Source: Anabaena sp. UHCC 0187 (GTDB taxonomy: Bacteria; Cyanobacteriota; Cyanobacteriia; Cyanobacteriales; Nostocaceae). From it: a DNA stretch of 64,000 nucleotides. The DNA lies in contig NZ_VILB01000014.1 in assembly GCF_009712035.1 (NCBI RefSeq), positions 274,086 through 338,085 on the forward strand. The letters run 5' to 3'. The position numbers and the translations under genes are program-made. The notes beneath the pieces were generated by a model. It saw nothing but the letters and a program-made list of their open reading frames with translations, had not been told where the DNA came from and ran no database searches. Positions 45,031 through 55,046 of this stretch are shown here, in pieces; position 1 is the first letter of the stretch; each line of letters starts with the position of its first letter.

Positions 45031-45894
45031 ATGGTAGTAGATTTTTCTGTTTTGCCCTTGGGGTTTCAATTTACTTCTCCTGGTCCAATTGTACTAAAAT
45101 TGGGGCCAATAGTTATTCGCTGGTATGGGTTATTAATTGCCTCCGCTGTGTTAATTGGTGTCAGTCTTTCTCAGTACCTAGCCAAGCGTCGTCACGTTAA
45201 TCCAGATTTAATCAGTGATTTATCAATTTGGCTGGTAATTGGTGCTATTCCCGCTGCTAGGCTGTATTACGTATTGTTTCAATGGTCAGAATATTCTCAA
45301 CACCCAGAACGGATAATTGCGATTTGGCAAGGGGGTATTGCTATTCATGGGGCAATTATTGGCGGGGTGATCGCGGCGTTGATTTTTGCTAAACTTAACA
45401 AAATATCTTTTTGGCAATTGACTGATTTGGTTGCTCCTTCCTTAATTCTAGGGCAAGCAATTGGCAGGTGGGGAAATTTTTTCAATTCCGAAGCGTTTGG
45501 TAGTCCAACAGATTTACCTTGGAAGTTATATATTCCCGCAGATCGTCGTCCTTTTGATTTAGTTAATTTTGAATATTTTCATCCCACTTTTCTCTATGAA
45601 TCGTTGTGGAATTTAATGGTGTTTTCGCTGTTACTAACTTTGTTTTTCCGAGCTTTATCTAAAAAACCACGTTTACAAGTAGGGACGTTATTTTTAGTTT
45701 ACTGGGTAGCTTATAGCTTGGGGCGGTTTTGGATTGAAGGTTTACGCACAGATAGCTTAATGCTAGGACCTTTACGGATGGCACAGATGGTAAGTTTAGG
45801 GGGAATGACTTTAGGGTTAGTTGGTTTAGCTTGGCTGTATGTCCTCAAGCGCCCCTTACCTGATGTTGTTTCTCCGGTGAAGGGAGATGACTAG
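45031..45894 (+). CDS. lgt: Prolipoprotein diacylglyceryl transferase
   Basis: Inner-membrane enzyme that moves diacylglycerol from phosphatidylglycerol to the lipobox Cys of prolipoproteins. It has seven membrane helices over 287 aa. Key motifs: [15 protein letters not shown] near the start, [12 protein letters not shown] (HG motif), the Lgt signature [20 protein letters not shown], and [11 protein letters not shown] and [12 protein letters not shown] in the later helices. All known essential residues are in place. It stands between the repeat array and cobM on the same strand. Confidence 0.96.
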   Translation: MVVDFSVLPLGFQFTSPGPIVLKLGPIVIRWYGLLIASAVLIGVSLSQYLAKRRHVNPDLISDLSIWLVIGAIPAARLYYVLFQWSEYSQHPERIIAIWQGGIAIHGAIIGGVIAALIFAKLNKISFWQLTDLVAPSLILGQAIGRWGNFFNSEAFGSPTDLPWKLYIPADRRPFDLVNFEYFHPTFLYESLWNLMVFSLLLTLFFRALSKKPRLQVGTLFLVYWVAYSLGRFWIEGLRTDSLMLGPLRMAQMVSLGGMTLGLVGLAWLYVLKRPLPDVVSPVKGDD

Positions 45895-45905
45895 AAATAA
45901 AAAAT

Positions 45906-45931
45906 GCCCCAGAGTAATTAATCTCCAGGGC
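45906..45931 (+). terminator. Weak hairpin after lgt
   Basis: GCCC-CA-GAG, eight bases, CTC-CA-GGGC: a seven-pair stem with an internal mismatch loop 12 bases past the lgt stop, no T-run. It may partially terminate or separate lgt from cobM. Confidence 0.35.
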
Positions 45932-46043
45932 TTAACCAGGGTGCATCTACCATCTATTTCTACTAGGCAAAGTGGCTGAATCCGGAAGGGTACTGAGCAA
46001 ATACCAAAAGTTTTTAAATGCAAGAATTTTCAGGGGGAAGTTG

Positions 46044-46868
46044 ATGAGTGAATCTACGAATAATTTGAGCTTTTTTAAGTATCCAAATTCCTTAAAACCA
46101 GCGGTTTATATTGTGGGTGCAGGTCCGGGAGATCCTGATTTATTAACGGTTAGAGCGCAAAAGTTGTTGGCTGCGGCTGATGTGATTTTATTTGCAGATT
46201 CTTTAGTTCCAGAACAGATTTTAGATGGTTGTCGTCCAGATGCGGAAATTATCAAAACAGCAAATCGGACTTTGGAAGAAATTTTACCAATTATGATTGA
46301 TTGTGTGCGATCGCATAAATCTGTGGTCAGACTGCATTCTGGTGATCCTAGTCTCTACAGTGCTATTCATGAACAAATGCAGCTATTAGCAGCAGCTAAT
46401 ATTCCTTTTGAAGTTATTCCTGGTATTAGTGCTTTTCAAGCCGCCGCAGCTAAACTGAAGATAGAGTTAACTGTTCCTGGTTTGGTGCAGACTATCATTC
46501 TTACTCGTATTAGTGGCCGCACTCATGTTCCTGAGACTGAAGAGTTAGCAGCTTTAGCGGCACATCAAGCCAGTTTATGTTTATATTTGAGTGTGCGGCA
46601 TATCACTGAAGCCCAGGATAAATTATTAGAACATTATGATCAGGAGACTCCGGTAGCAATTTGCTATCGTTTAGGCTGGCCAGATGAGAAAATCCGGGTT
46701 GTGACTTTAGCAGAAATGGCAGATTGTACTCATGAAGAAAAATTACGACGGACTACACTTTATGTCATCAGTCCCGCACTATTACCTGTAAGTGGACGCT
46801 CTCGTTTATACCATCCTGACCATAATCATTTATTCCGTTCATCACATAGTATTGAAGCAGATAAATAA
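46044..46868 (+). CDS. cobM: Precorrin-4 C11-methyltransferase
   Basis: SAM-dependent methylation at C11 in corrin-ring synthesis (cobalamin pathway). Tetrapyrrole methylase motifs: VYIVGAGPGDPDLLTVRAQ, VVRLHSGDPSLYSAIHEQM, FEVIPGISAFQAAAAKL and the CYRLGWPDEKI strand. I set the start at ATG 46044, preceded by AGGGGGAAG; a GTG at 45972 would add 24 residues that are not part of the fold. The length of about 274 aa is slightly above the usual 250. No cobalamin riboswitch is apparent in the 150 bases upstream. Confidence 0.94.
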   Translation: MSESTNNLSFFKYPNSLKPAVYIVGAGPGDPDLLTVRAQKLLAAADVILFADSLVPEQILDGCRPDAEIIKTANRTLEEILPIMIDCVRSHKSVVRLHSGDPSLYSAIHEQMQLLAAANIPFEVIPGISAFQAAAAKLKIELTVPGLVQTIILTRISGRTHVPETEELAALAAHQASLCLYLSVRHITEAQDKLLEHYDQETPVAICYRLGWPDEKIRVVTLAEMADCTHEEKLRRTTLYVISPALLPVSGRSRLYHPDHNHLFRSSHSIEADK

Positions 46869-46996
46869 AAATTTATTTTTGGATTTTGGATGACACAATT
46901 CAAAATCTAAGATTGATTTTTTATTACCTTCTCACTGTTATCTATTCTTTATTTTCATGAATATGGCTATCAGTGATTTAATTCTTATTTACCCTT

Positions 46997-49900
46997 ATGA
47001 GCAAAACCAATATCGGTGTGATTACTATTCCTGGCTATAAAATAACTGAACTTATTTATGCTAGTGAAAAAACTACGGTTTATCGTGGTGAGCAGGAAAG
47101 AACACAGACTCCAATGATTATCAAAGTTCTTAATTCACATTATCCTCGTTTGCAGGATTTGATTGCTTTTAAAAATCAATTTGCTATTAGTCAACAAATA
47201 GATCATCCAAATATTATTAAATGTTACGGATTGGAAAAATATGGTCATAGTTATGCTCTGCTTTTAGAAGATTTTAGCGGTATATCTTTGAGTGAATATA
47301 CCAATTCTCAAAGGTTAGGTTTAAGCTCTTTCCTGCTTATGGCTATTGAAATTACTAAAGCACTAGAGTTTTTGTATGAAAAGAAAATTATCCATAAAGA
47401 TATTAAGCCTAAAAATATTCTTATTAATCCTCAAACTCAGGAAATTAAACTGATAGATTTTAGTATTTCTTCTCTATTACCGAAAGAAACTGCGGATATC
47501 AAAAGCCCAAATGTATTAGCAGGGACACTTACCTATATGTCTCCTGAGCAAACGGGAAGAATGAATAGAGGGATAGATTACCGCACTGATTTTTATTCTT
47601 TAGGGGTGACTTTTTATGAATTACTTACAGGACAATTACCTTTTAAGAGTCAGAATCATTTAGAATTAGTATATTGTCATCTTGCGAAAGAACCGATTAA
47701 TCCTAAACAAATTAATTCCCAAATTCCTCAAATTCTAGCAGATATCATTATTAAGTTAATGGCAAAAAACCCTGATGAAAGATATCAAACTGCGAGAGGG
47801 ATTAGAAATGATTTAGAAATATGTCAACAAATGTTATTAACTCAAGGTGAAATTTGTAATTTTGAGTTAGCAAAAAGAGATATATGTGATCGCTTTTTAA
47901 TTCCTGAAAAACTTTATGGTAGAGAGCAGGAAATTATCACCTTGTTAAAGGCTTTTGAAAATGTCAGTAATGGTAGTAAAGAATTAATGTTAGTAGTAGG
48001 GTTTTCTGGTATTGGTAAAACTGCTGTCGTTAATGAAGTTCATCAACCAATTGTTAGAAAAAAAGGTTATTTTATCTCTGGTAAATATGATCAGTTTCAG
48101 CGGAATATTCCTTTTTCTGCTTTAGTGCAAGCATTTCGCAGTCTCATGAAACAACTGCTAACTGAAAATACAATGCAGTTAGAAAAGTGGAAAGTTAAGA
48201 TATTATCAGCTTTAGGAGAACAAGCACAGGTTATTATTGATGTTATTCCTGAACTAGAAAATATTATTGGCCAGCAACTAGCAGTTCCAGAACTTACAGG
48301 TAATGCGTCAGAAAATCGCTTTAATTTACTATTTGGTAAATTTATTCAGTTATTCGCTACTAGTGAACATCCATTAGTCATTTTCTTAGATGACTTACAA
48401 TGGGCTGATATAGCTTCTTTGAAATTAATCAAATTATTAATGAGTGGGAAAGATACCAAGTATTTATTATTAATTGGTGCATATAGAGATAATGAAGTCA
48501 AATTAGAACATCCTTTAATAACGACTTTAGATGATATTCGTAAAAACAATATTATAGTCAATCAAATTACTCTAAAGCCTTTGGATCAATCTCATATTAA
48601 ACTATTAATTGCAGATACTCTATTTTGCCCAGAATCACATAGTCAAGATTTAATTAAACTACTTTTACAAACAACTCAAGGTAATCCATTTTTCACTAAT
48701 CAGTTACTTAAATCCCTGCATGAAGATGGGTTAATTACTTTTAATTTTACCATGAATTATTGGCAATGTGATATCAATGCAGCCCAAGCTTTATATCGTA
48801 ATGATGATATTGTTAATTTTTTAAGAATTCAGTTACAAAAATTACCTAAAAACACCCAAAATATTCTAACAATAGCCGCTTGTATTGGTAACCAATTTGA
48901 TTTATTTACCTTATCTATAGTCTGTGAAAAATCCCAAATAGAAATAGCGGCTGAATTATGGGATGCTTTGCAAGAAGAACTGATTATAACTCAAAACGAA
49001 GATTATAAATTTTTTAAAGATGAGCAATCACCATTTAATTTAACAGTAAATAGTCAGGAATCAATCGTAGTTCAATATAAATTTATCCATGATAGCGTTC
49101 AGCAAGCAGCCTATTCATTAATTTCAGATGTTGATAAATCAGCAACGCATTTAAAAATTGGTCAATTACTTTTAAAAAATACCAATGCTGCGGAATGGGA
49201 AGAAAAGATATTTGAGATAGTTAATCAATTAAATATTGGTATCACTTTAATTAATAATCAGACAGAAAAATATGAATTAGCTAAATTAAATTTAATTGCT
49301 GGTTGTAAAGCCAAATCTTCGACAGCTTATGAAGCTGCTATCAGATATTTAAAGATAGGTTTAGAACTTTTAGCAGTAGATAGTTGGGAATACGAGTATG
49401 AATTAACTTTAAATCTTTATGTTGAAGCTGTAGAAGCAGAATATTTAAATATTCATCCTGAGCAAGCAATAACTTATATAGAAATAGTTAGGAAGAATGC
49501 AACTAGTGTATTAGATCAAGTCAAGGTATATAAAAAGCAAATGCTCATGTATGACATGGAGTTAAGCATTAATACAGGGCTAAAATTACTAGATATGTTA
49601 GGAGTGACTTTGGAGCAAGTACCTCCAATACATTTGAACGTTGATGATTTAATACAGTTACCAAAAATGACAGATCCTCATACACTAGCAGCTATGGGAA
49701 TATTAATGAGCCTCAGTTTGGTTGCGTATCTGTCAAATCCATCATTGGTGCTGCCAATTATATTCACCATGATACATCTGTCTATTAACTATGGAAATTC
49801 GGCGGATTCTGCCTATGGATATGTTGTCTATGGTTTTCTCCTATGTGATGCTCTTTCAGATATTGAGACTGGATACAGCTATGGAAAATTAGCTTTTAAT

Positions 49901-52378
49901 TTATCTGATCAATTTGATTCTAAAGTCATCAGATTCAGAGTTATAATGTTGTGGTATTGTGAGATAATTTATTGGAAACAGCATTTTCGAGAATCAATAG
50001 CTCCTTTACAAGACATTGCTCACTATGGCTGGGAAATTGGTGAAACAGACTTTCTTGGCTCTTGTTGTACCGGTCATTTCTTTATGTTATTATTTTCCGG
50101 TGAAAATTTAATAGATGTATCTCAATATCTAGACCATTATATTGCTTTAATAGCTCATCGAAAACTTGATTGGCACATTAAGAATTTAAAAATTTGGCAG
50201 CAGATAATATTTAATCTCATAAATATCAACCATGATAAATGCCAATTTAATGGTGAGTTTGTCAGTGATGAATTATTTTTATTTTTTGTCGAAAGTAAAA
50301 ATTATAACGCTCTATTTGGATTTTATTTGACTAAAACTATTCAATTTTATTTATTTAAACAATATAAAAATGCTGTTGATAGTGCCATTCTAGCGAAACA
50401 ATATATAGCAGCCGTACCTGGACAAATTATTAGCAGTGAACATAATTTTTACTATTCTTTGGTTCTTTTAGCCGAATATCCTCATCAATCTGCAACTGAA
50501 CAAAAACAATATCTAGAAAAAGTTTTATCCAATCAAGAGCAGATGAAAAATTGGGCTGTTCATGCACCCATGAATTATCAACATAAATATGAGCTAATAG
50601 AAGCAGAAAAAGCGAGAGTCTTAGGAAATAATTGGCAAGCAATGGAGCTTTATGATCAAGCAATTGCTGGAGCTAAGAAAAATCAATATATTCATGAGGA
50701 AGCCTTAGCAAATGAACTAGCAGCTAAATTTTACCTTAGTTATGGTAAAGAAAAAATTGCTAAAACTTACCTAATAGATGCTTATTATTGTTATGCTAAT
50801 TGGGGAGCTAAGGCTAAAATTGAAGATTTAGAGAAAAGCTATCCTCAATTACTTGAACCTATAATTAATCAAACAAAAACTAAGTTGACAGAAGGTGAAG
50901 TAAGTACACTTATTAGTAAACCTAGTTTAACAGGTGTTTCTGCATTATTAGATTTAGAAACTGTTACTAAAGCATCCTTAGCGATTTCGTCAGAAATTCA
51001 GCGAGACAAGTTATTACATACTCTCATGCAAGTGATATTAGAAAATGTTGCCGCAAATAAATCAGCATTAATTTTGCAAAAAGAAGGAAATTTAATTTTA
51101 GTAGCTCAATCTCTGAATGAGTATGAATGTCAGTTATCTACTACACCAATTAATCATAGCCAAAATTTACCATTAAGTATTATTAACTATGTAGCTAATA
51201 TGCAAGAATATTTACTAATAAGTGATGCTACAAATGCTGAGAATTTTGCCCATGATTCGTATATTATCCAAAATCAACCTAAATCTATATTATGTACACC
51301 TATTTTAAATAAAGGGCAATTAATTGGCATTCTTTATTTAGAAAATAATCTAACTGTAAGTGCTTTTACTACTGACAGGTTAAGAATATTAAATCTGCTT
51401 GCTTCCCAAGCTGCTATTTCTCTAGAAAATGCCCAACTCTATAGTAATTTAGAAGAAAAAGTTACCCAAAGAACTCAGGAATTAAATGAAAAAAATCTGC
51501 ATTTAGAGCAAGCATTAAATGAATTAAAATCTACACAATCTCAACTAATTCAAACGGAGAAAATGTCCAGTTTAGGACAAATGGTTGCGGGTATTGCCCA
51601 TGAAATTAATAATCCTGTAAATTTTATTTATGCCAATATTGAACACGCTAGTAGTTATATTGAATTTATTATTAATTTGCTGAATATATATAAACAAGAA
51701 TATCCTCATCCTTCAGCTATTATTGAACAATATAAAAAAGAAAACGAGTTTGATTTTATCATTCAAGATTTACCTAAAATTTTCGATTCAATGATGATAG
51801 GTTCAGAACGTATTCGGAAAATAGTTTTAGGTTTGCGGAATTTTTCCCGTCTTGATGAATCTGCAATGAAACCTGTAGATATCCATGAGGGAATTGAGAG
51901 TACATTAATGATTCTGCAACCTCGATTTCACGAAAAATTAGGCTATTCTAATAATGTAGTTATTAAGAATTATGGTAATATTCCCTTGGTTAAATGTTAT
52001 GCTTCCCAACTGAATCAAGTATTTATGAATATTATTAGTAATGCTATTGATGTTCTCAAACAGCGACAGGAAAAGTTATCTACCCCAACAAGAAAGGATA
52101 GTTCTAGCCATATTATTATTTGTACTCAAGTTATTAATGATGATTGGATACAAATTACAATTAAAGATAATGGTATGGGGATAAATCCTGAAGTTAAACA
52201 ACGGATATTTGATCCTTTTTTCACGACAAAACCTGTAGGAGAAGGTACAGGTTTAGGATTATCAATTAGTTATCAAATTGTGGTAGATAAGCATGGTGGT
52301 AAATTAGATTGTATCTCTGCACCCGGAAAAGGAACAGAATTTATCATTGAAATTCCTATGAAACTACACCAGCAATAA
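46997..52378 (+). CDS. Ser/Thr kinase-AAA ATPase-GAF-histidine kinase (HstK type)
   Basis: A 1793-aa protein joining two phosphorylation chemistries. Residues 12-275: Ser/Thr kinase with HKDIKPKN as the catalytic loop (Lys for Arg) and IDFSISSLL in place of DFG (Ser for Gly), while the Lys in MIIKVL and the catalytic Asp are kept. About 305-600: STAND/AAA-type ATPase with GFSGIGKTAVV (Walker A) and VIFLDDLQWAD (Walker B). A helical TPR-like region fills about 700-1290. GAF about 1330-1480. HisKA with GIAHEINNPVNF, then HATPase_c with DNGMGINPEV and GTGLGLSIS. This architecture is the HstK family of filamentous cyanobacteria, linked in Anabaena to nitrogen or iron responses. No receiver is attached, and no regulator is adjacent. 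Confidence 0.93.
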   Translation: MSKTNIGVITIPGYKITELIYASEKTTVYRGEQERTQTPMIIKVLNSHYPRLQDLIAFKNQFAISQQIDHPNIIKCYGLEKYGHSYALLLEDFSGISLSEYTNSQRLGLSSFLLMAIEITKALEFLYEKKIIHKDIKPKNILINPQTQEIKLIDFSISSLLPKETADIKSPNVLAGTLTYMSPEQTGRMNRGIDYRTDFYSLGVTFYELLTGQLPFKSQNHLELVYCHLAKEPINPKQINSQIPQILADIIIKLMAKNPDERYQTARGIRNDLEICQQMLLTQGEICNFELAKRDICDRFLIPEKLYGREQEIITLLKAFENVSNGSKELMLVVGFSGIGKTAVVNEVHQPIVRKKGYFISGKYDQFQRNIPFSALVQAFRSLMKQLLTENTMQLEKWKVKILSALGEQAQVIIDVIPELENIIGQQLAVPELTGNASENRFNLLFGKFIQLFATSEHPLVIFLDDLQWADIASLKLIKLLMSGKDTKYLLLIGAYRDNEVKLEHPLITTLDDIRKNNIIVNQITLKPLDQSHIKLLIADTLFCPESHSQDLIKLLLQTTQGNPFFTNQLLKSLHEDGLITFNFTMNYWQCDINAAQALYRNDDIVNFLRIQLQKLPKNTQNILTIAACIGNQFDLFTLSIVCEKSQIEIAAELWDALQEELIITQNEDYKFFKDEQSPFNLTVNSQESIVVQYKFIHDSVQQAAYSLISDVDKSATHLKIGQLLLKNTNAAEWEEKIFEIVNQLNIGITLINNQTEKYELAKLNLIAGCKAKSSTAYEAAIRYLKIGLELLAVDSWEYEYELTLNLYVEAVEAEYLNIHPEQAITYIEIVRKNATSVLDQVKVYKKQMLMYDMELSINTGLKLLDMLGVTLEQVPPIHLNVDDLIQLPKMTDPHTLAAMGILMSLSLVAYLSNPSLVLPIIFTMIHLSINYGNSADSAYGYVVYGFLLCDALSDIETGYSYGKLAFNLSDQFDSKVIRFRVIMLWYCEIIYWKQHFRESIAPLQDIAHYGWEIGETDFLGSCCTGHFFMLLFSGENLIDVSQYLDHYIALIAHRKLDWHIKNLKIWQQIIFNLININHDKCQFNGEFVSDELFLFFVESKNYNALFGFYLTKTIQFYLFKQYKNAVDSAILAKQYIAAVPGQIISSEHNFYYSLVLLAEYPHQSATEQKQYLEKVLSNQEQMKNWAVHAPMNYQHKYELIEAEKARVLGNNWQAMELYDQAIAGAKKNQYIHEEALANELAAKFYLSYGKEKIAKTYLIDAYYCYANWGAKAKIEDLEKSYPQLLEPIINQTKTKLTEGEVSTLISKPSLTGVSALLDLETVTKASLAISSEIQRDKLLHTLMQVILENVAANKSALILQKEGNLILVAQSLNEYECQLSTTPINHSQNLPLSIINYVANMQEYLLISDATNAENFAHDSYIIQNQPKSILCTPILNKGQLIGILYLENNLTVSAFTTDRLRILNLLASQAAISLENAQLYSNLEEKVTQRTQELNEKNLHLEQALNELKSTQSQLIQTEKMSSLGQMVAGIAHEINNPVNFIYANIEHASSYIEFIINLLNIYKQEYPHPSAIIEQYKKENEFDFIIQDLPKIFDSMMIGSERIRKIVLGLRNFSRLDESAMKPVDIHEGIESTLMILQPRFHEKLGYSNNVVIKNYGNIPLVKCYASQLNQVFMNIISNAIDVLKQRQEKLSTPTRKDSSSHIIICTQVINDDWIQITIKDNGMGINPEVKQRIFDPFFTTKPVGEGTGLGLSISYQIVVDKHGGKLDCISAPGKGTEFIIEIPMKLHQQ

Positions 52379-52394
52379 AACTCAAAAAATTAAA

Positions 52395-52420
52395 CTTTGC
52401 GCCTTTGCGCCTTTGCGTGA
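52395..52420. repeat. CTTTGCG-type short repeat
   Basis: CTTTGCGCCTTTGCGCCTTT followed by GCGTGA: about three units of an 8-9 bp repeat between the convergent HstK-type and DUF1611 genes. It is related in style to the repeats at 14735 and 18741. Confidence 0.6.
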
Positions 52421-52437
52421 GACTATAACTAATACAT

Positions 52438-53484
52438 CTAACTCTGCATAACTGCATTCAACAACAACCCAGCCCCAAACCGGATAGGATCTGTACAAGG
52501 TAGTTTAGTTTCTGCTATGATTTGAGCGATCGCATTTTTTGCCTCTACTTCCCCCAAATTCCGAGTATTTAAAGCTATTCCCACCACAGGAACGTGACCA
52601 AAAGCACCCGCACCACTAGCAACAATTTCATACATCCGAATTACTTCCGGTAAAGGTGGAATCGGTATCGTGGGATTATTACGGTTATGGGTTTGTCCTG
52701 CTTGATGCACTAATATTAAATGTGTGGGTTGAGAACCCCGAATTAAAGGTAAAGTTGCCGTTGAACCAGGGTGTAAAAGAGAACCTTGCCCTTCAATTTG
52801 CAGAATGTCATAATGTTGACCAAAACGCATGACTAACTGTTCCACCGCACCAGCCGCAAAGTCTACCCGCACAGCATCTAAAGCCACTCCTTCCCCTTCC
52901 AACATTAACCCCGTTTGACCGGTAGCCAAAAACTTAGAACGCAAACCCCGCAACTTAGCCGCTCGGTGTAATTCCAGACTGGTGGACATTTTCCCAATCG
53001 CCATATCCGTTCCCACCGTCAATACTCGCCGACAGGGCAGATTTCGCGCCATTCCTGATGCTACATCTAAATTAGCTGGTTCTTTGCGGACATCCCAAAT
53101 CAATTGTCCTGGTTTGAGGAGGGCATTTAATTCCGGTATATTTGCCAGTGGTGTGTGTAATCCATTTACCAAAGACATTCCCGCTTTGAGAGCATCTTTA
53201 ATATCAACCCAATAATCATCAGGAACAGCACCACCTTTGGGAGCAATCCCAATTACCAAGACTTGCGGCTGATACTGTAACGCTGCTGTTACAGATGCCA
53301 CAATTGGCACATCTCGGTTAATACCTGTTAACTCTACTAAAGATTTACCAACAGATTCTCTGTCAATTACAGCGACAATTGCAGATTCACTGTAACGTAA
53401 AATTGATAACCCTGTTTTTCCCTGAACTCCAGTAATTCCCTCATGGAGAAGAATTGCTATTTTTTGATTAAGCGACAGACGCAC
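52438..53484 (-). CDS. DUF1611 family P-loop protein (DgcN-like)
   Basis: A 348-aa protein with an N-terminal Rossmann-like domain (IAILLHEGITGVQGKTGLSI) and a C-terminal P-loop domain with Walker A VGTDMAIGKMSTS (about 157-169) and an acid at QIEGQGSLLHPG. DUF1611 proteins are regularly encoded beside dipeptide epimerases. In marine bacteria such a pair (DgcN-DgcA) has been linked to D-glutamate use through N-acetylation. Here it overlaps the 3' end of the epimerase by 17 bases, so it is the second gene of a coupled pair. The acyl donor and substrate are unknown for cyanobacteria. Confidence 0.88.
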   Translation of the reverse strand: MRLSLNQKIAILLHEGITGVQGKTGLSILRYSESAIVAVIDRESVGKSLVELTGINRDVPIVASVTAALQYQPQVLVIGIAPKGGAVPDDYWVDIKDALKAGMSLVNGLHTPLANIPELNALLKPGQLIWDVRKEPANLDVASGMARNLPCRRVLTVGTDMAIGKMSTSLELHRAAKLRGLRSKFLATGQTGLMLEGEGVALDAVRVDFAAGAVEQLVMRFGQHYDILQIEGQGSLLHPGSTATLPLIRGSQPTHLILVHQAGQTHNRNNPTIPIPPLPEVIRMYEIVASGAGAFGHVPVVGIALNTRNLGEVEAKNAIAQIIAETKLPCTDPIRFGAGLLLNAVMQS

Positions 53485-54532
53485 TATGTTTTACTCCCAA
53501 ACCAGGTAAATTATTCGGCAAAACTCGCCCATTTTCTACAACTGCACCACTAAAAGGATCATCAATTAAATTCAAGTGACTATCTAAATCCAAATAATCA
53601 GCCAGTGGTGCAAGTTGTAATGCGGCAGTATTAGCCAGAGAACTATCAGAATAACAGCCAAACATGACTTGTAAATTATGGGCTTTGGCTGTATGCACCA
53701 TTCGCATAGCCTCAGTAATTCCCCCAGATTTCATTAACTTGATATTAATTCCATCTACGTGATTAGCTAACTGGGGAATATCCGCACTGGTAAAGCAACT
53801 TTCATCTACAAAAATTGGTAACGGTGAATGTTTTTTTAACTGGGCTAAATTTGCTTCTTCACCCCTTGCTAAAGGCTGTTCTACATACTTTATCCCCAAA
53901 TTAGCTAACCAACCACACATATAAATGGCATCATCTAAACTCCAACCTCCATTAGCATCAACAAACACATCTTTTCCTGCGGCTGCTTCCGCGGCTGCTT
54001 CCTTTACTGCTAATAACATTTTTTGATCTGCTTCTATTCCTGCGGTCGAACCTAATTTTACCTTTAATAACTGCACATCCATAAATTCTAACCAGTCTTG
54101 CGTCCTGGACTTTGCACCTGCTGGGGAATTAATCCCAATTGTTACCGATGTTGGCACTATAGCATTTTTATCCAGTCCCCACAGTTGCCACAAAGGTAAA
54201 TCAACTCGCTTACCCAACCAATCATGTAATGCCATATCCACAGCCGCTTTAACTGCGGAAGGAACTTGCATTCGTTCTAATACTGCCTCAATTTCCTGCC
54301 GTTGCCAAGGGCTGAATTTTTGGATAATAGGGATGATTTGTGGCAAAGTCTCTTGGATTTGCTCAGTAGATTGCCTGTGATTGCCCACACCAAAAGGAGA
54401 TGCTTCTCCCCAACCGACAATTCCCTCTTGGGCAATTTGTAACCAAATATTTGTTGTTTGTGCTGTTGTGCCTCGACTAATTGTTAAGGGAAATCGTTTA
54501 TTAACGGTAAAGGTTTGAAAATTGATTTGCAT
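53468..54532 (-). CDS. Dipeptide epimerase (enolase superfamily)
   Basis: Muconate-lactonising/Ala-Glu epimerase subgroup of the enolase superfamily. The two catalytic lysines sit in LLKVKLGST and NIKLMKSGGI. Metal ligands Asp, Glu and Asp are in FVDANGGWS, YVEQPLARGEE and FVDESCF. The capping domain (INFQTFTVNKRFPLTISRG) is normal, and 354 aa is typical. It would epimerise L-Ala-D/L-Glu or a related dipeptide or N-acyl-Glu, perhaps in murein recycling. The promoter lies in the stretch into which the tnpB element has inserted about 200 bases upstream. Confidence 0.9.
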   Translation of the reverse strand: MQINFQTFTVNKRFPLTISRGTTAQTTNIWLQIAQEGIVGWGEASPFGVGNHRQSTEQIQETLPQIIPIIQKFSPWQRQEIEAVLERMQVPSAVKAAVDMALHDWLGKRVDLPLWQLWGLDKNAIVPTSVTIGINSPAGAKSRTQDWLEFMDVQLLKVKLGSTAGIEADQKMLLAVKEAAAEAAAGKDVFVDANGGWSLDDAIYMCGWLANLGIKYVEQPLARGEEANLAQLKKHSPLPIFVDESCFTSADIPQLANHVDGINIKLMKSGGITEAMRMVHTAKAHNLQVMFGCYSDSSLANTAALQLAPLADYLDLDSHLNLIDDPFSGAVVENGRVLPNNLPGLGVKHSASVA

Positions 54533-54737
54533 AAATATATTAAATAGGGAACAGGGTTTTTCTTGATAACTAATGACACGAAGTAAACTAGATAACTATA
54601 GCAACTGGGATCAAATAATGATGATTTTGTGAATATAAAACCAGATATTGCCAGCTTTTATCTGAGTTTAATTAGCACTTTTCTTTACCCTCTTACCCCC
54701 TTCTTCCATTACAAAATAGACTGGGAAGTTTGAAAGC

Positions 54738-54787
54738 CCCTGAGAAACTCCGAACGGAGTTTGTGTCTTTCGTGCTTTAGACAGGGG
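54738..54787. other. Left-end imperfect hairpins of the IS605-like element
   Basis: CCCCTG near the left is matched by CAGGGG about 40 bases later, enclosing an inner ACTCC-GAAC-GGAGT stem. Imperfect nested hairpins at the ends are the recognition structures of IS200/IS605 transposons. Confidence 0.5.
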
Positions 54788-54813
54788 ATGAAAAACGACT
54801 GGTGCGGTTTTTT

Positions 54814-54972
54814 TTAACCGCCTTCAGTATTATCTTTATTCTCCTTGAGTTTTAAACCATCTACCCAATCTTCTATCAATGCGGTAATAGTTTTTTCTTT
54901 TTGCAGGGAGTATAAATACAGCTTGTGTTTTCTGCGTTCCGAGAGGCGGACTGACAATGTTTTATCTTTCAT
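54814..54972 (-). CDS. 52-aa ribbon-helix-helix-like protein, divergent from tnpB
   Basis: A short gene reading MKDKTLSVRLSERRKHKLYL, then YSLQKEKTITALIEDWVDGL, then KLKENKDNTEGG, with ATG at 54972-54970 and TAA at 54816-54814. TLSVRLSERRKHKL followed by KTITALIEDW is the strand-helix-turn-helix pattern of RHH (CopG/Arc) repressors. It faces away from tnpB across a 14-bp perfect inverted repeat that is its natural operator candidate. It is likely part of the mobile element and may repress tnpB and itself; that regulation is inference. Confidence 0.75.
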   Translation of the reverse strand: MKDKTLSVRLSERRKHKLYLYSLQKEKTITALIEDWVDGLKLKENKDNTEGG

Positions 54973-54984
54973 AATGTTTTATCT

Positions 54985-55019
54985 AGCATAATGTATTGCG
55001 GGTATCAATACATTATGCT
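54985..55019. promoter_or_regulatory. 14-bp perfect inverted repeat between RHH gene and tnpB
   Basis: AGCATAATGTATTG (54985-54998), seven bases, CAATACATTATGCT (55006-55019). It lies 12 bases from the RHH start codon and 27 from the tnpB start codon, covering both promoters. A further AATGTTTTATCTAGCATAATG repetition beside it suggests multiple binding sites. Confidence 0.7.
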
Positions 55020-55046
55020 ATCATATAATGAAGGGAGAATAACGCA

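Noticed and set aside
45895-46043. Possible riboswitch ahead of cobM
   Set aside because: A cobalamin element would be logical here, but I see no B12-box-like sequence and the leader is short.
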